This document shows, piece after piece, positions 48,150-57,588 of a DNA stretch of 64,000 nt. Made by a program: the position numbers and the translations under genes. Below the pieces are notes generated by a model that had not been told where the DNA came from, did no database searches, and saw only the letters and a program-made list of their open reading frames with translations. How positions within the stretch are numbered: the first letter of the stretch is position 1; each line of letters begins with the position of its first letter. The DNA is from an uncultured SAR86 cluster bacterium (lineage in GTDB: Bacteria > Pseudomonadota > Gammaproteobacteria > Magnimaribacterales > AG-339-G14): assembly GCA_902589965.1 (NCBI GenBank), contig CACIUX010000002.1, positions 30,998-94,997 on the forward strand, in the 5' to 3' direction.

Positions 48150-48554
48150 ATGACTGAAATGGAAATACTTAATCAATTCAATACTTTCATGATAAGTAAC
48201 GCAATTTACTTAGCTGCTGGGTTTTTTATACTATGGGTAGCTTTTAGAATGGTTGTTAACATTCAAAGCGATCCAGGTGCGCCAATTTTTAATAAAGTTT
48301 TAGCTACTTTGTTTGGCTTAGGATCTGTTTACTTTTTACTTCAAATAAACGGATTCCTTTATTCCAACTGGCAGGGGACAGTTAATCAGCTAGCAGAAGT
48401 GGATAACCTTACGAGCGAAGCACAACAATTCGTTGATTTCGTTGGCGTTGGAGATTCTTCTTTTAGTTTGATACCTGCAGATCCTATTTTCGCGATCTGG
48501 TACTTAGTTATTCTAGGAATAATCGTTGGCGGAATTTGGATCAAAAGAAGCTAA
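48150..48554 (+). CDS. Three-helix membrane protein, paralogue 3 of 3
   Basis: A 134-residue paralogue starting MTEMEILNQFNTFMISNAIY at ATG 48150, which has an AAGGAGAG ribosome site; a longer frame from 48108 would begin inside the promoter region and lacks similarity to the others. It shares AIYLAAGFFILWVAFR, NKVLATLFGLGSVYF, and FVDFVGVGDSSFSLIPADPI with paralogue 2. It ends in a terminator of its own. An extended -10-like TGATACTAT lies at about 48108-48116. Confidence 0.75.
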   Translation: MTEMEILNQFNTFMISNAIYLAAGFFILWVAFRMVVNIQSDPGAPIFNKVLATLFGLGSVYFLLQINGFLYSNWQGTVNQLAEVDNLTSEAQQFVDFVGVGDSSFSLIPADPIFAIWYLVILGIIVGGIWIKRS

Positions 48555-48565
48555 AAATTTTCAAT

Positions 48566-48597
48566 AAAAAAAGAGGAGCAATGGCTCCTCTTTTTTT
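48566..48597. terminator. Bidirectional intrinsic terminator
   Basis: AAAAAAAGAGGAGC (48566-48579) pairs perfectly with GCTCCTCTTTTTTT (48584-48597) around AATG. The plus strand has nine T at the end and the minus strand has seven after its stem, so it can end both paralogue 3 and the convergent quinone oxidoreductase gene, whose stop is at 48608. Confidence 0.9.
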
Positions 48598-48607
48598 TTA
48601 AAAACAT

Positions 48608-49597
48608 TTAAAACTCTACAATAACTTTTCCGGTCGCTTTTCTATCTTGAATGAATTTTAAAGCTTCTACTGAATCTTCAATCTTATAAGTGTGTGACAC
48701 TAAAGGTTTAAATTTTCCATCAGTCACCATCTTAAAACAATCATCAAAATTTTGTTTGTTTACCTCAGGCTCCAAGCCTTGGAACTGTCCCCAAAATACT
48801 CCGACAATTTGGCATTCTTTTAGAAGTGTTAAGTTCAGAGGCATTTTTGGTATGCCTGCAGTAAATCCTATTACCAGATATCTGCCGTTTCTTGCAATTG
48901 CTCTCAACGAAGGCTCAGCATAATCACCACCAACAATATCGTAAATTACATCAATTCCATTGGGAGCAACGGCTTTCAGATTATTTGAAAATTCTTTTTG
49001 CTTGTCTTTATCCATATCTCTGGGATACAAAACTACTTCATCAGCTCCTTCTTGTTTACAGATTTCTAATTTTTCTTCTGATGATGCAGTTGCTATTACT
49101 TTTGCACCCATCGCTTTTCCTACGTGGATAGCAGTTATTCCTAGGCCTCCGGCAGCTCCAGAAACCATTAAGGTTTCACCCTCTTGAAGATTGGCTCTTT
49201 GTTTAAGACCGTGAATTGTTGTGCCGTAGTTCATAGGAAATGCAGCTCCTTCGGGGAAGCTCATTGATTCTGGCAGTTTAGTAAGCGAGGCTGCAGATGC
49301 AGCAACTTTCTCAGCCATCGCTCCATTTCCGCACATAGCAATAACCCTGTCACCTTCTTTATAACCTTCAACACCATTTCCTATCTTACTTATCACACCA
49401 GCGACTTCTCCTCCCGGAATGAAAGGAAAGGGAGGTTTGAACTGATATAAGCCTTGGACTATGAGTACTTCAGGAAAGCTGACCCCAGCAGCTTTGACAT
49501 CAATTAACACTTGGCCATCTAACAATTCTGGCTCTGTAACATCTTCAACCTTATGAATATCAACAGGTCCAAATTCATTACAAACAAAAGCTTTCAT
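48608..49597 (-). CDS. Zinc-independent MDR oxidoreductase (NADPH:quinone oxidoreductase-like)
   Basis: From ATG at 49597 (ribosome site GGAGAG) the protein is 330 residues starting MKAFVCNEFGPVDIHKVEDV. It has the GroES-like N-terminal domain without the catalytic zinc cysteines, GYKEGDRVIAMCGNGAMAEKV, the NADP motif SGAAGGLGITAIHVGKAMGAKVIA (about 145-168) and DVIYDIVGGDY, all typical of the quinone reductase/crotonyl-reductase branch of MDR. Substrate is not determined. It follows gshA by 31 bases and may share its transcript. Confidence 0.88.
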   Translation of the reverse strand: MKAFVCNEFGPVDIHKVEDVTEPELLDGQVLIDVKAAGVSFPEVLIVQGLYQFKPPFPFIPGGEVAGVISKIGNGVEGYKEGDRVIAMCGNGAMAEKVAASAASLTKLPESMSFPEGAAFPMNYGTTIHGLKQRANLQEGETLMVSGAAGGLGITAIHVGKAMGAKVIATASSEEKLEICKQEGADEVVLYPRDMDKDKQKEFSNNLKAVAPNGIDVIYDIVGGDYAEPSLRAIARNGRYLVIGFTAGIPKMPLNLTLLKECQIVGVFWGQFQGLEPEVNKQNFDDCFKMVTDGKFKPLVSHTYKIEDSVEALKFIQDRKATGKVIVEF

Positions 49598-49628
49598 AAT
49601 TCTCTCCAATTTAAATTTATATTTTGCC

Positions 49629-51179
49629 TTATTCAATTGCAGATAGGTACTCTGCAAGAAAAGAATCAAAGTCTTTTTCTTTTAGAGTCTCTTTTATAGA
49701 GAACTCTTCTAATGACTTTTTAGCTTGCTCTTCTAAGTAATCTACATCTCTCTTTGACTTAAGTATCTCTTCTTTATGACTTTTAGCGATCTGATCAGTG
49801 TACTCATCCCAAGATAATCCAGATTCTGTGATGTCTTGTAACAGTTTTCCTGAAGGTGTCATGTTTGAATCACTTATTTTAAGTCTTTGAGATTCTAGGG
49901 ATTTTTTATAAATGTTTCGATATCCCACATCTCCTATTCGATCTTCAAAGTTGGTCATTGCATCGAGAATTTCAATAGCTCTTTCTTTTAATGGTGCTGA
50001 GCCTTCTTTGAACTGTAACTCTGTGTTTTCATCTCTACCCGAGAGAACAACTTTCCCCCAATTATTTTGTATTTTAATTATTTCATCAGCATCACACGGC
50101 TGATCTTCACATAGTAAACAGTAAAAAAGAAAACTTTCTAAGAAAATGGCTGTTTCATCCGAAATACCGAATGGATCATATATATTATTATCTAAAGCTC
50201 TAATCTCAACGTACTCTATGCCGTTTTCTCTGAGTGCATTAATTGGTCTTTCTCCACTTCCAACTAATCTTTTAGGTCTAATTGAGCTGTAATACTCGTT
50301 TTCAATTTGAATGATAGCAGTATTCAACTGTATGTATTCATCACCAACTTTTGTTCCCAGGGTTTTATATCTTGGATGATCAGTTGTTAAGGCTTTTTTT
50401 AGATCAGCCAAATATTCCTCAAGATTATTGTAGGCAATATTAAGATTATCTTGTGATTTTGATATGTATCCCAATTCTCCCATTCTTAGACAAGTGGCGT
50501 TCTCTAGGTAAAGATCATTTGTGTTTAATTCTTTAAGACTATGTTCCCTCCCTTTTGCAAAAGCTTTTGGGACTATAGGGCTGCATCCAAAAAGGTAAGT
50601 AATTAACCAAGCATTTCTTCGGAAGTTTCTTACAAGACTCAAATATTTTTTATCTTTGAATTCTCTGAGTGATCCACCTTCATTTTTTGCCCATTCTTCA
50701 AATAATCGATCGTCAAAAGAAAAATTGTAATGAATACCGGAAACCGTTTGCATCATACTTCCATATCTATGAGATAAACCAATGCGATAAAGTTTTTTCA
50801 GTTTGCCTGAGTTAGAGTGCCCGTATTCTGCAATTGGAATCGCAGATTCATCTTCTATGGACATAGGTATGCTTGCCGGCCAAAAATCATCATCAGTATT
50901 TTTTAAGCAAAAGTAAACAATGTTTTCCAACTCTTTAAGACAGTTATTTAGATCCTTATTTGGACTGGTGACTAGCTCGATCAAGGCTTCTGAGAAGTCA
51001 GTGGTGATTCTAGGATTGGTCAAAGACGAGCCGTAAGCTTTAGGATGATCTTCAAGAGATATGGAGCAATTCTTTGATCTTAAATTTTCTTTTTCAATCC
51101 CTCTCCGAGAGAATTTTATAAAATCAGACAGATTTAATGAGTCTAGATCTTCTAGAGAATTAAGAAATTCGTTGGACAT
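49629..51179 (-). CDS. gshA: Glutamate--cysteine ligase (E. coli type)
   Basis: GshA makes gamma-glutamylcysteine, the first step to glutathione. The 516-residue protein shows the proteobacterial type 1 pattern: FIKFSRRGIEKENLR near the N-terminus, ITTDFSEALIELVT, SGIHYNFSF, and YVEIRALDNNIYDPFGI near residue 325. Length agrees with E. coli (518). It lies 12 bases after pckA. The product could supply glutathione for the GST encoded at 59103. Confidence 0.95.
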   Translation of the reverse strand: MSNEFLNSLEDLDSLNLSDFIKFSRRGIEKENLRSKNCSISLEDHPKAYGSSLTNPRITTDFSEALIELVTSPNKDLNNCLKELENIVYFCLKNTDDDFWPASIPMSIEDESAIPIAEYGHSNSGKLKKLYRIGLSHRYGSMMQTVSGIHYNFSFDDRLFEEWAKNEGGSLREFKDKKYLSLVRNFRRNAWLITYLFGCSPIVPKAFAKGREHSLKELNTNDLYLENATCLRMGELGYISKSQDNLNIAYNNLEEYLADLKKALTTDHPRYKTLGTKVGDEYIQLNTAIIQIENEYYSSIRPKRLVGSGERPINALRENGIEYVEIRALDNNIYDPFGISDETAIFLESFLFYCLLCEDQPCDADEIIKIQNNWGKVVLSGRDENTELQFKEGSAPLKERAIEILDAMTNFEDRIGDVGYRNIYKKSLESQRLKISDSNMTPSGKLLQDITESGLSWDEYTDQIAKSHKEEILKSKRDVDYLEEQAKKSLEEFSIKETLKEKDFDSFLAEYLSAIE

Positions 51180-51191
51180 TGCTGGTAAAGA

Positions 51192-52715
51192 TTATACCTT
51201 TGGACCAGCTGCTACTACTTCGGATGAGAGATTAAATTTTTCTATGTTAGTTCTAAATTTTTCAGCAAGTTGTTTTGCTTCATTATCGTAATCTGATTTA
51301 CTTCCCCATGTAGCAGACGGATTTAAAAGTTTTGGATCTACGCCATCAAGATTGACGGGTATTTCAACATTCATGATATCAAGCATTTCTGTAGATGATT
51401 CATGGATAGAACCATCCTGTATAGCTTTTATTACACTCCTGGTAACAGGAATATCAAATCTATTACCAACTCCGTAAGGACCTCCGGTCCATCCAGAATT
51501 AACAATGAATACTTTACTGCCGAAACTCTCAATTCTTTTCATTAAAAGTTCAGCATAAACTCTAGGAGGCCTTGGAAAAAACGGAGAGCCGAAACAGTGA
51601 GAGAAGGTTGAATCCAGATCTTTGGTCGAACCAATTTCTGTGGAACCAACTTTTGCTGTATAACCGCTAAGAAAGTGATACGCTGCCGCCTCTTTACTAA
51701 GAATAGATACTGGAGGCAGTACCCCAGTTAAATCACAAGTAAGGAAAATAATTGCATTTGGCTCGCCAGCAAAATTATCTTTTAAATGACTGTCTACATG
51801 TGAAAGAGGATAGACCGCTCTTGTATTCTCAGTAATAGATTGATTAGCGTAATCAATATCAATGGTATTAGGCTTGAGTACAACATTTTCAACCACTGAG
51901 CCTCTTTTAATAGCATCCCAAATAATAGGTTCGTTTTTTTGCGATAGGTTTACTGTTTTTGCATAACATCCGCCTTCGAAATTAAAGACAATTCCCTCAC
52001 CCCAGCCATGTTCATCATCGCCAATCAACCATCTACTTGGGTCGGCTGATAGAGTTGTTTTGCCTGTCCCAGAAAGACCAAAGAAAAGTGAAACATCGCC
52101 GTTCTCTCCAGCATTTGCAGCACAATGCATAGGTAAGACATCGTGTTCAGGTAAGATGAAGTTCAAGACTCCAAACATAGATTTCTTCATTTCGCCTGCA
52201 TACGCTATTCCAAGAATAAGAACCTTTTTCTCAGTGAAATTGATCATCACTGTTCCATCCGAATTAGTTCCATGGACTTTAGGGTCACAAACAAAGCTTG
52301 GAACACATCTGAGATTCCATAAATCTTTTTTCTTAGGGTTAAAGGATTCAGGTCTAATGAGTAAGCTTTGACAGAAGACGTTGTGCCAGGCTAGCTCATT
52401 TTCAACTACAACAGGCTGGTAATGCTCAGCACTAGCCCCAACATGAAGATCTGCAGTATAAGTCTCTTTTCCCTTAAGATAGTCTGCTGACTCATTCCAA
52501 AGTCGTTCGAACTTCTCTGGATTGATAGGCTGATTGTTCTCACTCCAATCAACAACATCTCTGGTAATTGAATCCTCGACAATAAATCTGTCCTTAGGGC
52601 TTCTCCCGGTTCTCTTTCCCGTGGTGACTATTAGGGCACCATTGGATGCAGTGATGCCTTCCTTGTTATTGAGGGCAATTTCTATAAGATTATCAATCGG
52701 AATATTATGATTCAT
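51192..52715 (-). CDS. pckA: Phosphoenolpyruvate carboxykinase (ATP)
   Basis: PckA converts oxaloacetate and ATP to PEP in gluconeogenesis. The 507-residue protein begins [20 protein letters not shown] and has [13 protein letters not shown] near residue 32, the kinase-1a motif [14 protein letters not shown] (about 228-241), [10 protein letters not shown] with metal ligand Asp, and the ENTRAVYPL and [13 protein letters not shown] segments. The ATP-dependent type is clear. The short N-terminus compared with E. coli (540) is common. First gene of pckA-gshA-MDR. Confidence 0.96.
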   Translation of the reverse strand: MNHNIPIDNLIEIALNNKEGITASNGALIVTTGKRTGRSPKDRFIVEDSITRDVVDWSENNQPINPEKFERLWNESADYLKGKETYTADLHVGASAEHYQPVVVENELAWHNVFCQSLLIRPESFNPKKKDLWNLRCVPSFVCDPKVHGTNSDGTVMINFTEKKVLILGIAYAGEMKKSMFGVLNFILPEHDVLPMHCAANAGENGDVSLFFGLSGTGKTTLSADPSRWLIGDDEHGWGEGIVFNFEGGCYAKTVNLSQKNEPIIWDAIKRGSVVENVVLKPNTIDIDYANQSITENTRAVYPLSHVDSHLKDNFAGEPNAIIFLTCDLTGVLPPVSILSKEAAAYHFLSGYTAKVGSTEIGSTKDLDSTFSHCFGSPFFPRPPRVYAELLMKRIESFGSKVFIVNSGWTGGPYGVGNRFDIPVTRSVIKAIQDGSIHESSTEMLDIMNVEIPVNLDGVDPKLLNPSATWGSKSDYDNEAKQLAEKFRTNIEKFNLSSEVVAAGPKV

Positions 52716-52804
52716 TCAGTTCTTCAAAGTTCGGTTGGACATTATGACACTTTATAGAGCAAATTTAATCATCAAATAAGAATTATTCTCAATAATTATA
52801 AGAC

Positions 52805-53746
52805 GTGAACGAAAAAATCAACTTTAAAGAAAACGAATTCGGATACATCGAATATAAATCCAAAAATCCTTATGAGTTCTATCAAATATTTAATGAATTA
52901 GATGAAGCCGAAACTCAAGATAGTTTTGGTTGGTTAATTTTTCCAAAACAGGGGAAAAAACCCTATCCAGTAGTAGTATGCGCGCATGGAAGCGATAATT
53001 GGGCAGGGCACCATCATGAACACATACTCAATTTTCTCAATAATGGAATTGCAGTCTTTAAAGCGCACAGTTTTGATTCAAGGGGGGTTGCTTCCACTGT
53101 CGAAGATCAACTCTCTGTGACAACAGCCATGATGATGGTTGATGTGGTAGAACCTTTGAAATTTTTATCAAGGCATCCTGATCTAGACGCAAATAAAATC
53201 GCAATTACCGGTTGGAGCTTAGGCGGCATGGTAGCTTTCTATGCTGCGTGGGAACCTATTATGGAGAAGCTTGCACCAAACGGTGAGAGATTTTGTGCTC
53301 ACCTACCTTTTTATCCTCCAACGTTTTTGAATCCGGATGAACACCGATGGTCAAAAGCTCCAATTTTAAATTTAATTGGTTCAGATGATGACTATACGCC
53401 TGGCATTCTTGTTAAAGATATTTGCAAAGAAATGAAGAAAGCTGGTGCGGATGTTGAGGTATATGAATTTAAAAAAGGTCATCACTCTTTTGACTCTATT
53501 CATCCTGTGACTTTTTGGCCTGAAGCGCTGGCAATAAATGAAAAGTTTGCACAGTTAAAAAACGATGGAAGTATCACTTTTATTACCGATGAAGGAAAAG
53601 CAATGAGTGCTAACTCATTTGAAGATAGAGTTAAAATATTTGAAACCGGCGAGATAAAGTTTGGCGCTCATTCGGGCGGAGATTGGTCGATAAGAATAGA
53701 CGCTATGGATCAAGCACTTTCTTTCATGAAAAAGCACCTGCTCTAG
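52805..53746 (+). CDS. Dienelactone hydrolase-like alpha/beta hydrolase
   Basis: A 313-residue cytoplasmic hydrolase with the nucleophile elbow GWSLGG near residues 139-144, an acid candidate in NLIGSDDDYTPG and the catalytic His in KKGHHSFDSIHP. The CAHGSDNWAGHHHEH stretch near residue 60 forms the oxyanion region. Substrate unknown. The start is GTG at 52805. Its stop codon is shared with the opposite carboxylesterase gene (CTAG at 53743-53746 is TAG on both strands). Confidence 0.82.
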   Translation: MNEKINFKENEFGYIEYKSKNPYEFYQIFNELDEAETQDSFGWLIFPKQGKKPYPVVVCAHGSDNWAGHHHEHILNFLNNGIAVFKAHSFDSRGVASTVEDQLSVTTAMMMVDVVEPLKFLSRHPDLDANKIAITGWSLGGMVAFYAAWEPIMEKLAPNGERFCAHLPFYPPTFLNPDEHRWSKAPILNLIGSDDDYTPGILVKDICKEMKKAGADVEVYEFKKGHHSFDSIHPVTFWPEALAINEKFAQLKNDGSITFITDEGKAMSANSFEDRVKIFETGEIKFGAHSGGDWSIRIDAMDQALSFMKKHLL

Positions 53747-55425
53747 AAATTTTTTCCTTCTTCTAAATAAACCTTTTCTAGACTCTTATAAAGAGAAAGT
53801 TTTTCGGGAGTCTTGAATTCAATTCTCTGCCCATAATGCATTGCCTTTGGATTATTCGGATCAAATTTTTGCCATTCACTTCCTGGTTTTCCATATTTTG
53901 CAATATCCGTCCAATCCTTAAGCATCGCATCTCTAATTTCATCATCTATTTTTTTCCAAGGCCAAAATGGGACTATGTTGTCGAACAGATAAAACAACTC
54001 TAAGCCATGCGCGGCATCAAGAGTTTGGGTATCCGATGACGGGCCTTTTTCAAAATAATATAAATAAGCTTCTCCGCCATTGGATGCAAACTGATTAACC
54101 ATGAAAAAACCATCTCCTCCAAATGCTAAATCGCCCCACAATTCATTGGCAGATCGTTCCTTCGAATATTCAAGACTTTCGCCATATGCTTTTACATCAT
54201 CAGGTAAAGGAAGGTAAGAGAAGTCACTCATCTCCCAAGTTTGTTTGATCCAATCATTCTCATTAAGTTTTTCACCAAATACGAAAGGAGATAAATTGGT
54301 ACCCTCATTTGCATTAAATCCAGCAACGTAAATAACATCATTGGTTTTGCCTTCGGTAAAACTTATTTGCGTCGGCGAATCAAAAACCCATTTGTCCTCG
54401 ATAGGAAACCATCCAGCTTGTTCACTATCGTTTTCCTTTTCAAATTTTTCAGTTTCAAAAAAAAGATCCGCTGGTAGATTTTTAATATCCTCGATGGAAG
54501 GAGTTTCTATTCCTGAAATAGAGCGAAAAAACTTTTCTCCAAGCGATTCTGCAGAAATAAGATCTCCTCTTTTTTCTCTTATATTTCTTGCTCTTCCTAC
54601 TGTGTAACCGCTTTGAGCTATGGCTTTATGAAAAAGATCTTTTGCAAGTTTTGTTGACACTAAGGTTTCAACGCTTGCTCCTCCAGCGGATTCACCGAAA
54701 ATAGTTACGTTATCTGGATCGCCTCCAAAAAGATGTATATTGGTCTGCACCCATTTTAAGGCTTGGATTTGATCTAAAGTTCCATAATTTCCTGAGACAC
54801 CCATTTTTGATGTTTCAGATAATAATGGATGTGCAAAAAATCCAAATGGACCTAATCGGTAGTTCATTGTTACCAAGATAACGTCACGCTTTGCAAATCT
54901 ATCTGTTATGTATAGTCCATCGCCATTACCGAAGTTATAACCACCTCCGTGGAACCAAACCATAACAGGTAAGGAACCGTTATCTATTTTTGACGGTTTA
55001 ATGATGTTAATGAATAAGCAATCTTCGGATTGTTGTTTCTCAAAATCTAAACTTGCGAAAAGCCAAGCAGCATTTTCGAGAATGATTTGTTCCCACCGCT
55101 TCATCCCAGATTTCGTAAGAAAAACCTCAAAAAACTCACTCAATTCTCCTTCTTCACCTTGAGGTTGCATGCACTGCTTTTCCGCTTCCTTTGCCTCTAA
55201 AACATCGCTCCAACCCTTATGAGATTTTGGCGGTTCAAATCTATTAGTACCTATCGGAGGCTCGGCATAAGGTATGCCTAAAAAATAATCAGTATCGCCT
55301 TTTGCAAAACCAACTATATCTCCTTGAGGAAGACTTATGATTTCAGTGTCCTTTCCATTAGAAAAATTACACCCGATAAGAAAAATAGAAAAAATAACAA
55401 TAAGAAACCGCAAACCAAACCCCAA
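53743..55425 (-). CDS. Type B carboxylesterase, lipoprotein
   Basis: The 560-residue protein has a lipoprotein signal peptide (hydrophobic 4-17, lipobox LIGC with Cys19), so it is anchored in a membrane facing the periplasm or outside. It has the type B esterase signatures PVMVWFHGGGYNFGNG (oxyanion hole), VTIFGESAGGAS (nucleophile Ser), NANEGT (acid Glu) and DAAHGLELFYLF (catalytic His). Substrate is unknown; homologues hydrolyse esters or carbamates. It lies 6 bases after the DUF4345-like gene and its stop overlaps that of the facing hydrolase. Confidence 0.88.
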   Translation of the reverse strand: MGFGLRFLIVIFSIFLIGCNFSNGKDTEIISLPQGDIVGFAKGDTDYFLGIPYAEPPIGTNRFEPPKSHKGWSDVLEAKEAEKQCMQPQGEEGELSEFFEVFLTKSGMKRWEQIILENAAWLFASLDFEKQQSEDCLFINIIKPSKIDNGSLPVMVWFHGGGYNFGNGDGLYITDRFAKRDVILVTMNYRLGPFGFFAHPLLSETSKMGVSGNYGTLDQIQALKWVQTNIHLFGGDPDNVTIFGESAGGASVETLVSTKLAKDLFHKAIAQSGYTVGRARNIREKRGDLISAESLGEKFFRSISGIETPSIEDIKNLPADLFFETEKFEKENDSEQAGWFPIEDKWVFDSPTQISFTEGKTNDVIYVAGFNANEGTNLSPFVFGEKLNENDWIKQTWEMSDFSYLPLPDDVKAYGESLEYSKERSANELWGDLAFGGDGFFMVNQFASNGGEAYLYYFEKGPSSDTQTLDAAHGLELFYLFDNIVPFWPWKKIDDEIRDAMLKDWTDIAKYGKPGSEWQKFDPNNPKAMHYGQRIEFKTPEKLSLYKSLEKVYLEEGKNF

Positions 55426-55431
55426 CTAAAT

Positions 55432-55812
55432 CTAAAAAAGAACTTCTCTTTTCCTGTATCTCCACATTACAAGAGCATAAACAATAAGTTCATTTACAAA
55501 AATTATAATGCCTCCTTGTGTGGGCGAACCATCAAAAATGAAACTTATGATTCTTCCAATTAAAAAGCATCCAAGAACAATACAAAATAATAAGTAGGCG
55601 GTTTTTTTAAGTTTTACATTCCATAAACTCAATAGAGCAGTTAAACCCATGCACGCAAAAAATGCATACATTGCCCTGAGTTCACTGTAGCCAATGGAAG
55701 AGCCTAACTGCATATCCAATAAAGTAGCTATGTAAACAGGGCTGATTAATCCAATTAATCCAAAAATAAGCCATTCCAGGCCAATAACTGTCAGGATTAT
55801 TTTGTCTGTCAT
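55432..55812 (-). CDS. DUF4345-like four-helix membrane protein
   Basis: A 126-residue protein with four membrane helices (about 4-28, 44-63, 69-90, 99-117). The segment SIGYSELRAMYAFFACMGL (about 38-56) fits DUF4345 (PF14248), whose members carry a Y-x-E-x-RAMYG motif. Function is unknown. It precedes the carboxylesterase by 6 bases and probably shares its transcript. Confidence 0.65.
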   Translation of the reverse strand: MTDKIILTVIGLEWLIFGLIGLISPVYIATLLDMQLGSSIGYSELRAMYAFFACMGLTALLSLWNVKLKKTAYLLFCIVLGCFLIGRIISFIFDGSPTQGGIIIFVNELIVYALVMWRYRKREVLF

Positions 55813-55855
55813 AACGGTCTAAGATATCATTTTTAATGCAAAATATATAAAAGAT

Positions 55856-56737
55856 ATGAAAGTTTTTTTAATCATCTTTATTTTGATATCGGTTTCATTG
55901 TTGAGCAATGAGGATAGCCAGTATGCAAAAACTATAAGAGAAACAGCCAAGTCCATGGGCTATCAGTTAACCGAAGAAGAATTAGAAACTTGGATAGAAA
56001 GATTAAAATCTTATAACTCTAACGACATAGAAAAGTTTGATGAGGATATCAACGCATTCGTTGCACGAGATCAAATTTCTCCTCCGCCCAAAAATAAGTT
56101 TCTTTTTATTGGCAGCTCATCGATAAGACTTTGGAAATCTTTATCAGAAGATATGGCGCCCTTAGAAGTTATCAATAGGGGTTTTGGTGGGGCCCATATT
56201 AAGCATATTAATAGGCACTTTGAATCGATTGTTTTGCCCTACGAACCTAAAGCTATCATATTTTTTTGTGGCACCAACGACATAGCAGCCTATAACCCGG
56301 TAGAGAAAGTGAAACTTGATTTTGAAATCTTTTATAACCGCGTGAAGCGTGAATTACCAGACACCAAACTTTTTGTTATCGAAATCCAGCCCTCGCCGAG
56401 TCGTTTTTTTCAAAGAAACCTCCAACTTAAATGGAACGATCACATTGAAGACCTTGCTAAAGTTGATCCAAACCTTTTTGTAATCAATGTTTCTGAAACT
56501 ATGTTTACGGAAGATGGAAAACCTCGAAGAGAGCTTTACATCCCTGATATGTTGCACATGAATCCGAGGGGGTACGCTATTTGGACGGGTAAGGTAAGAG
56601 ATATATTAAGCGAGAATTATCCAATAGAAATGGGTAAAGAACTTCCCTGCGAGAGATTATTTGGATGTCCAAGAGAATTGTCGCCTATAGATTTAGAATC
56701 TGCAATTGAAGAAATTCCTGAAGAATTAAATACTTAA
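55856..56737 (+). CDS. Secreted SGNH/GDSL hydrolase
   Basis: The 293-residue protein has a signal peptide (1-17) and an extra helical segment (20-75) before the hydrolase fold. The four SGNH blocks are visible: FIGSSSIRLW (nucleophile Ser, about 83-92), NRGFGGAHIKH (Gly), FFCGTNDIA (Asn) and the catalytic DMLHMNPRGYAIW (Asp-x-x-His). The call of lipase or acetylesterase cannot be refined. It is divergent from the DUF4345-like gene. Confidence 0.85.
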   Translation: MKVFLIIFILISVSLLSNEDSQYAKTIRETAKSMGYQLTEEELETWIERLKSYNSNDIEKFDEDINAFVARDQISPPPKNKFLFIGSSSIRLWKSLSEDMAPLEVINRGFGGAHIKHINRHFESIVLPYEPKAIIFFCGTNDIAAYNPVEKVKLDFEIFYNRVKRELPDTKLFVIEIQPSPSRFFQRNLQLKWNDHIEDLAKVDPNLFVINVSETMFTEDGKPRRELYIPDMLHMNPRGYAIWTGKVRDILSENYPIEMGKELPCERLFGCPRELSPIDLESAIEEIPEELNT

Positions 56738-56852
56738 ATCGATTCAAAAATTTTAAGGACGGAATAAAGCTGTTATATTAATTGGGAGATGAAAACTCGG
56801 AAACCACTTAAAGTGCGGTATTTGCAAAAACAAATTTTTTACCAGAATTTAA

Positions 56853-57554
56853 GTGAGTAAACCAAGACAAATTATATCCATTGGCGGCGGAGGCTTTGGA
56901 AGAAATCCTGGTGAAGGGATCGTAGAACGATATATTCTTGAACAGACAAAAAAGAGAAAACCAAATATCTGTTTTATTCCAACAGCCACCGGCGATCTAG
57001 AAGCTTACAAGCTCAACTACTACGCAACTTTTGCTAGTTTAAATTGTGTGCCCACACACTTGGATTTTTTCAAGCGCACTCCAGATTTAGAAAAGTTAAT
57101 TTCCTCGCAAGACGCAATCTTTGTAGGTGGCGGGAATACCAAAAGCATGTTGGCAGTATGGCGCGACTGGGGTTTGGATAAAATATTAAAAAAAGCATAC
57201 GAAAAAGGCACTGTGATGAGCGGAGTTAGTGCTGGAGCCATTTGCTGGTTTGAAAAGGGGATAACTGATTCTTGGGCTGATGAATTAAAAATCATGGACT
57301 GTCTAGATTTCGTCTCTGGAGTCTGCTGTCCGCACTACGACGAAGAACCTCAGAGAAGACCAACGGTACACAAAATGCTGAAAAGGAAATTATTTGAAGC
57401 ATGTTTTGCCATTGATGGCGGTTGCGCTCTGCATTTAATTGATGAAAAACCTTATAAGGCAGTAGTTTTCAATAAAAGAAAGAACGCTTTTGAAGTCATC
57501 AAGAAGAATACCAAGATTAATGAGAAACCGTTTTCTAAATTGGCTATTTATTAG
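56853..57554 (+). CDS. Peptidase S51 (dipeptidase E-like)
   Basis: The 233-residue protein belongs to the S51 family of alpha-aspartyl dipeptidases and relatives. It has FVGGGNTKSMLAVWRDWG (about 90-107), the nucleophile motif GVSAGAICWF (about 122-131, Ser in G-x-S-A-G) and an SGVCCPHYDEEPQRR segment with conserved His. No signal peptide, so it is cytoplasmic. The start is GTG at 56853 and begins SKPRQIISIGGGGFGRNPG, as in the family. Dipeptide specificity is not shown. Confidence 0.87.
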   Translation: MSKPRQIISIGGGGFGRNPGEGIVERYILEQTKKRKPNICFIPTATGDLEAYKLNYYATFASLNCVPTHLDFFKRTPDLEKLISSQDAIFVGGGNTKSMLAVWRDWGLDKILKKAYEKGTVMSGVSAGAICWFEKGITDSWADELKIMDCLDFVSGVCCPHYDEEPQRRPTVHKMLKRKLFEACFAIDGGCALHLIDEKPYKAVVFNKRKNAFEVIKKNTKINEKPFSKLAIY

Positions 57555-57588
57555 TTATATTTGTATTTAAGATTCAAAGGAGAGACAA

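Noticed and set aside
56795..56830. ACCACTT...AAGTGCGGT imperfect inverted repeat upstream of the S51 peptidase gene, considered as an operator
   Set aside because: Single, imperfect, short and not repeated elsewhere in the window.
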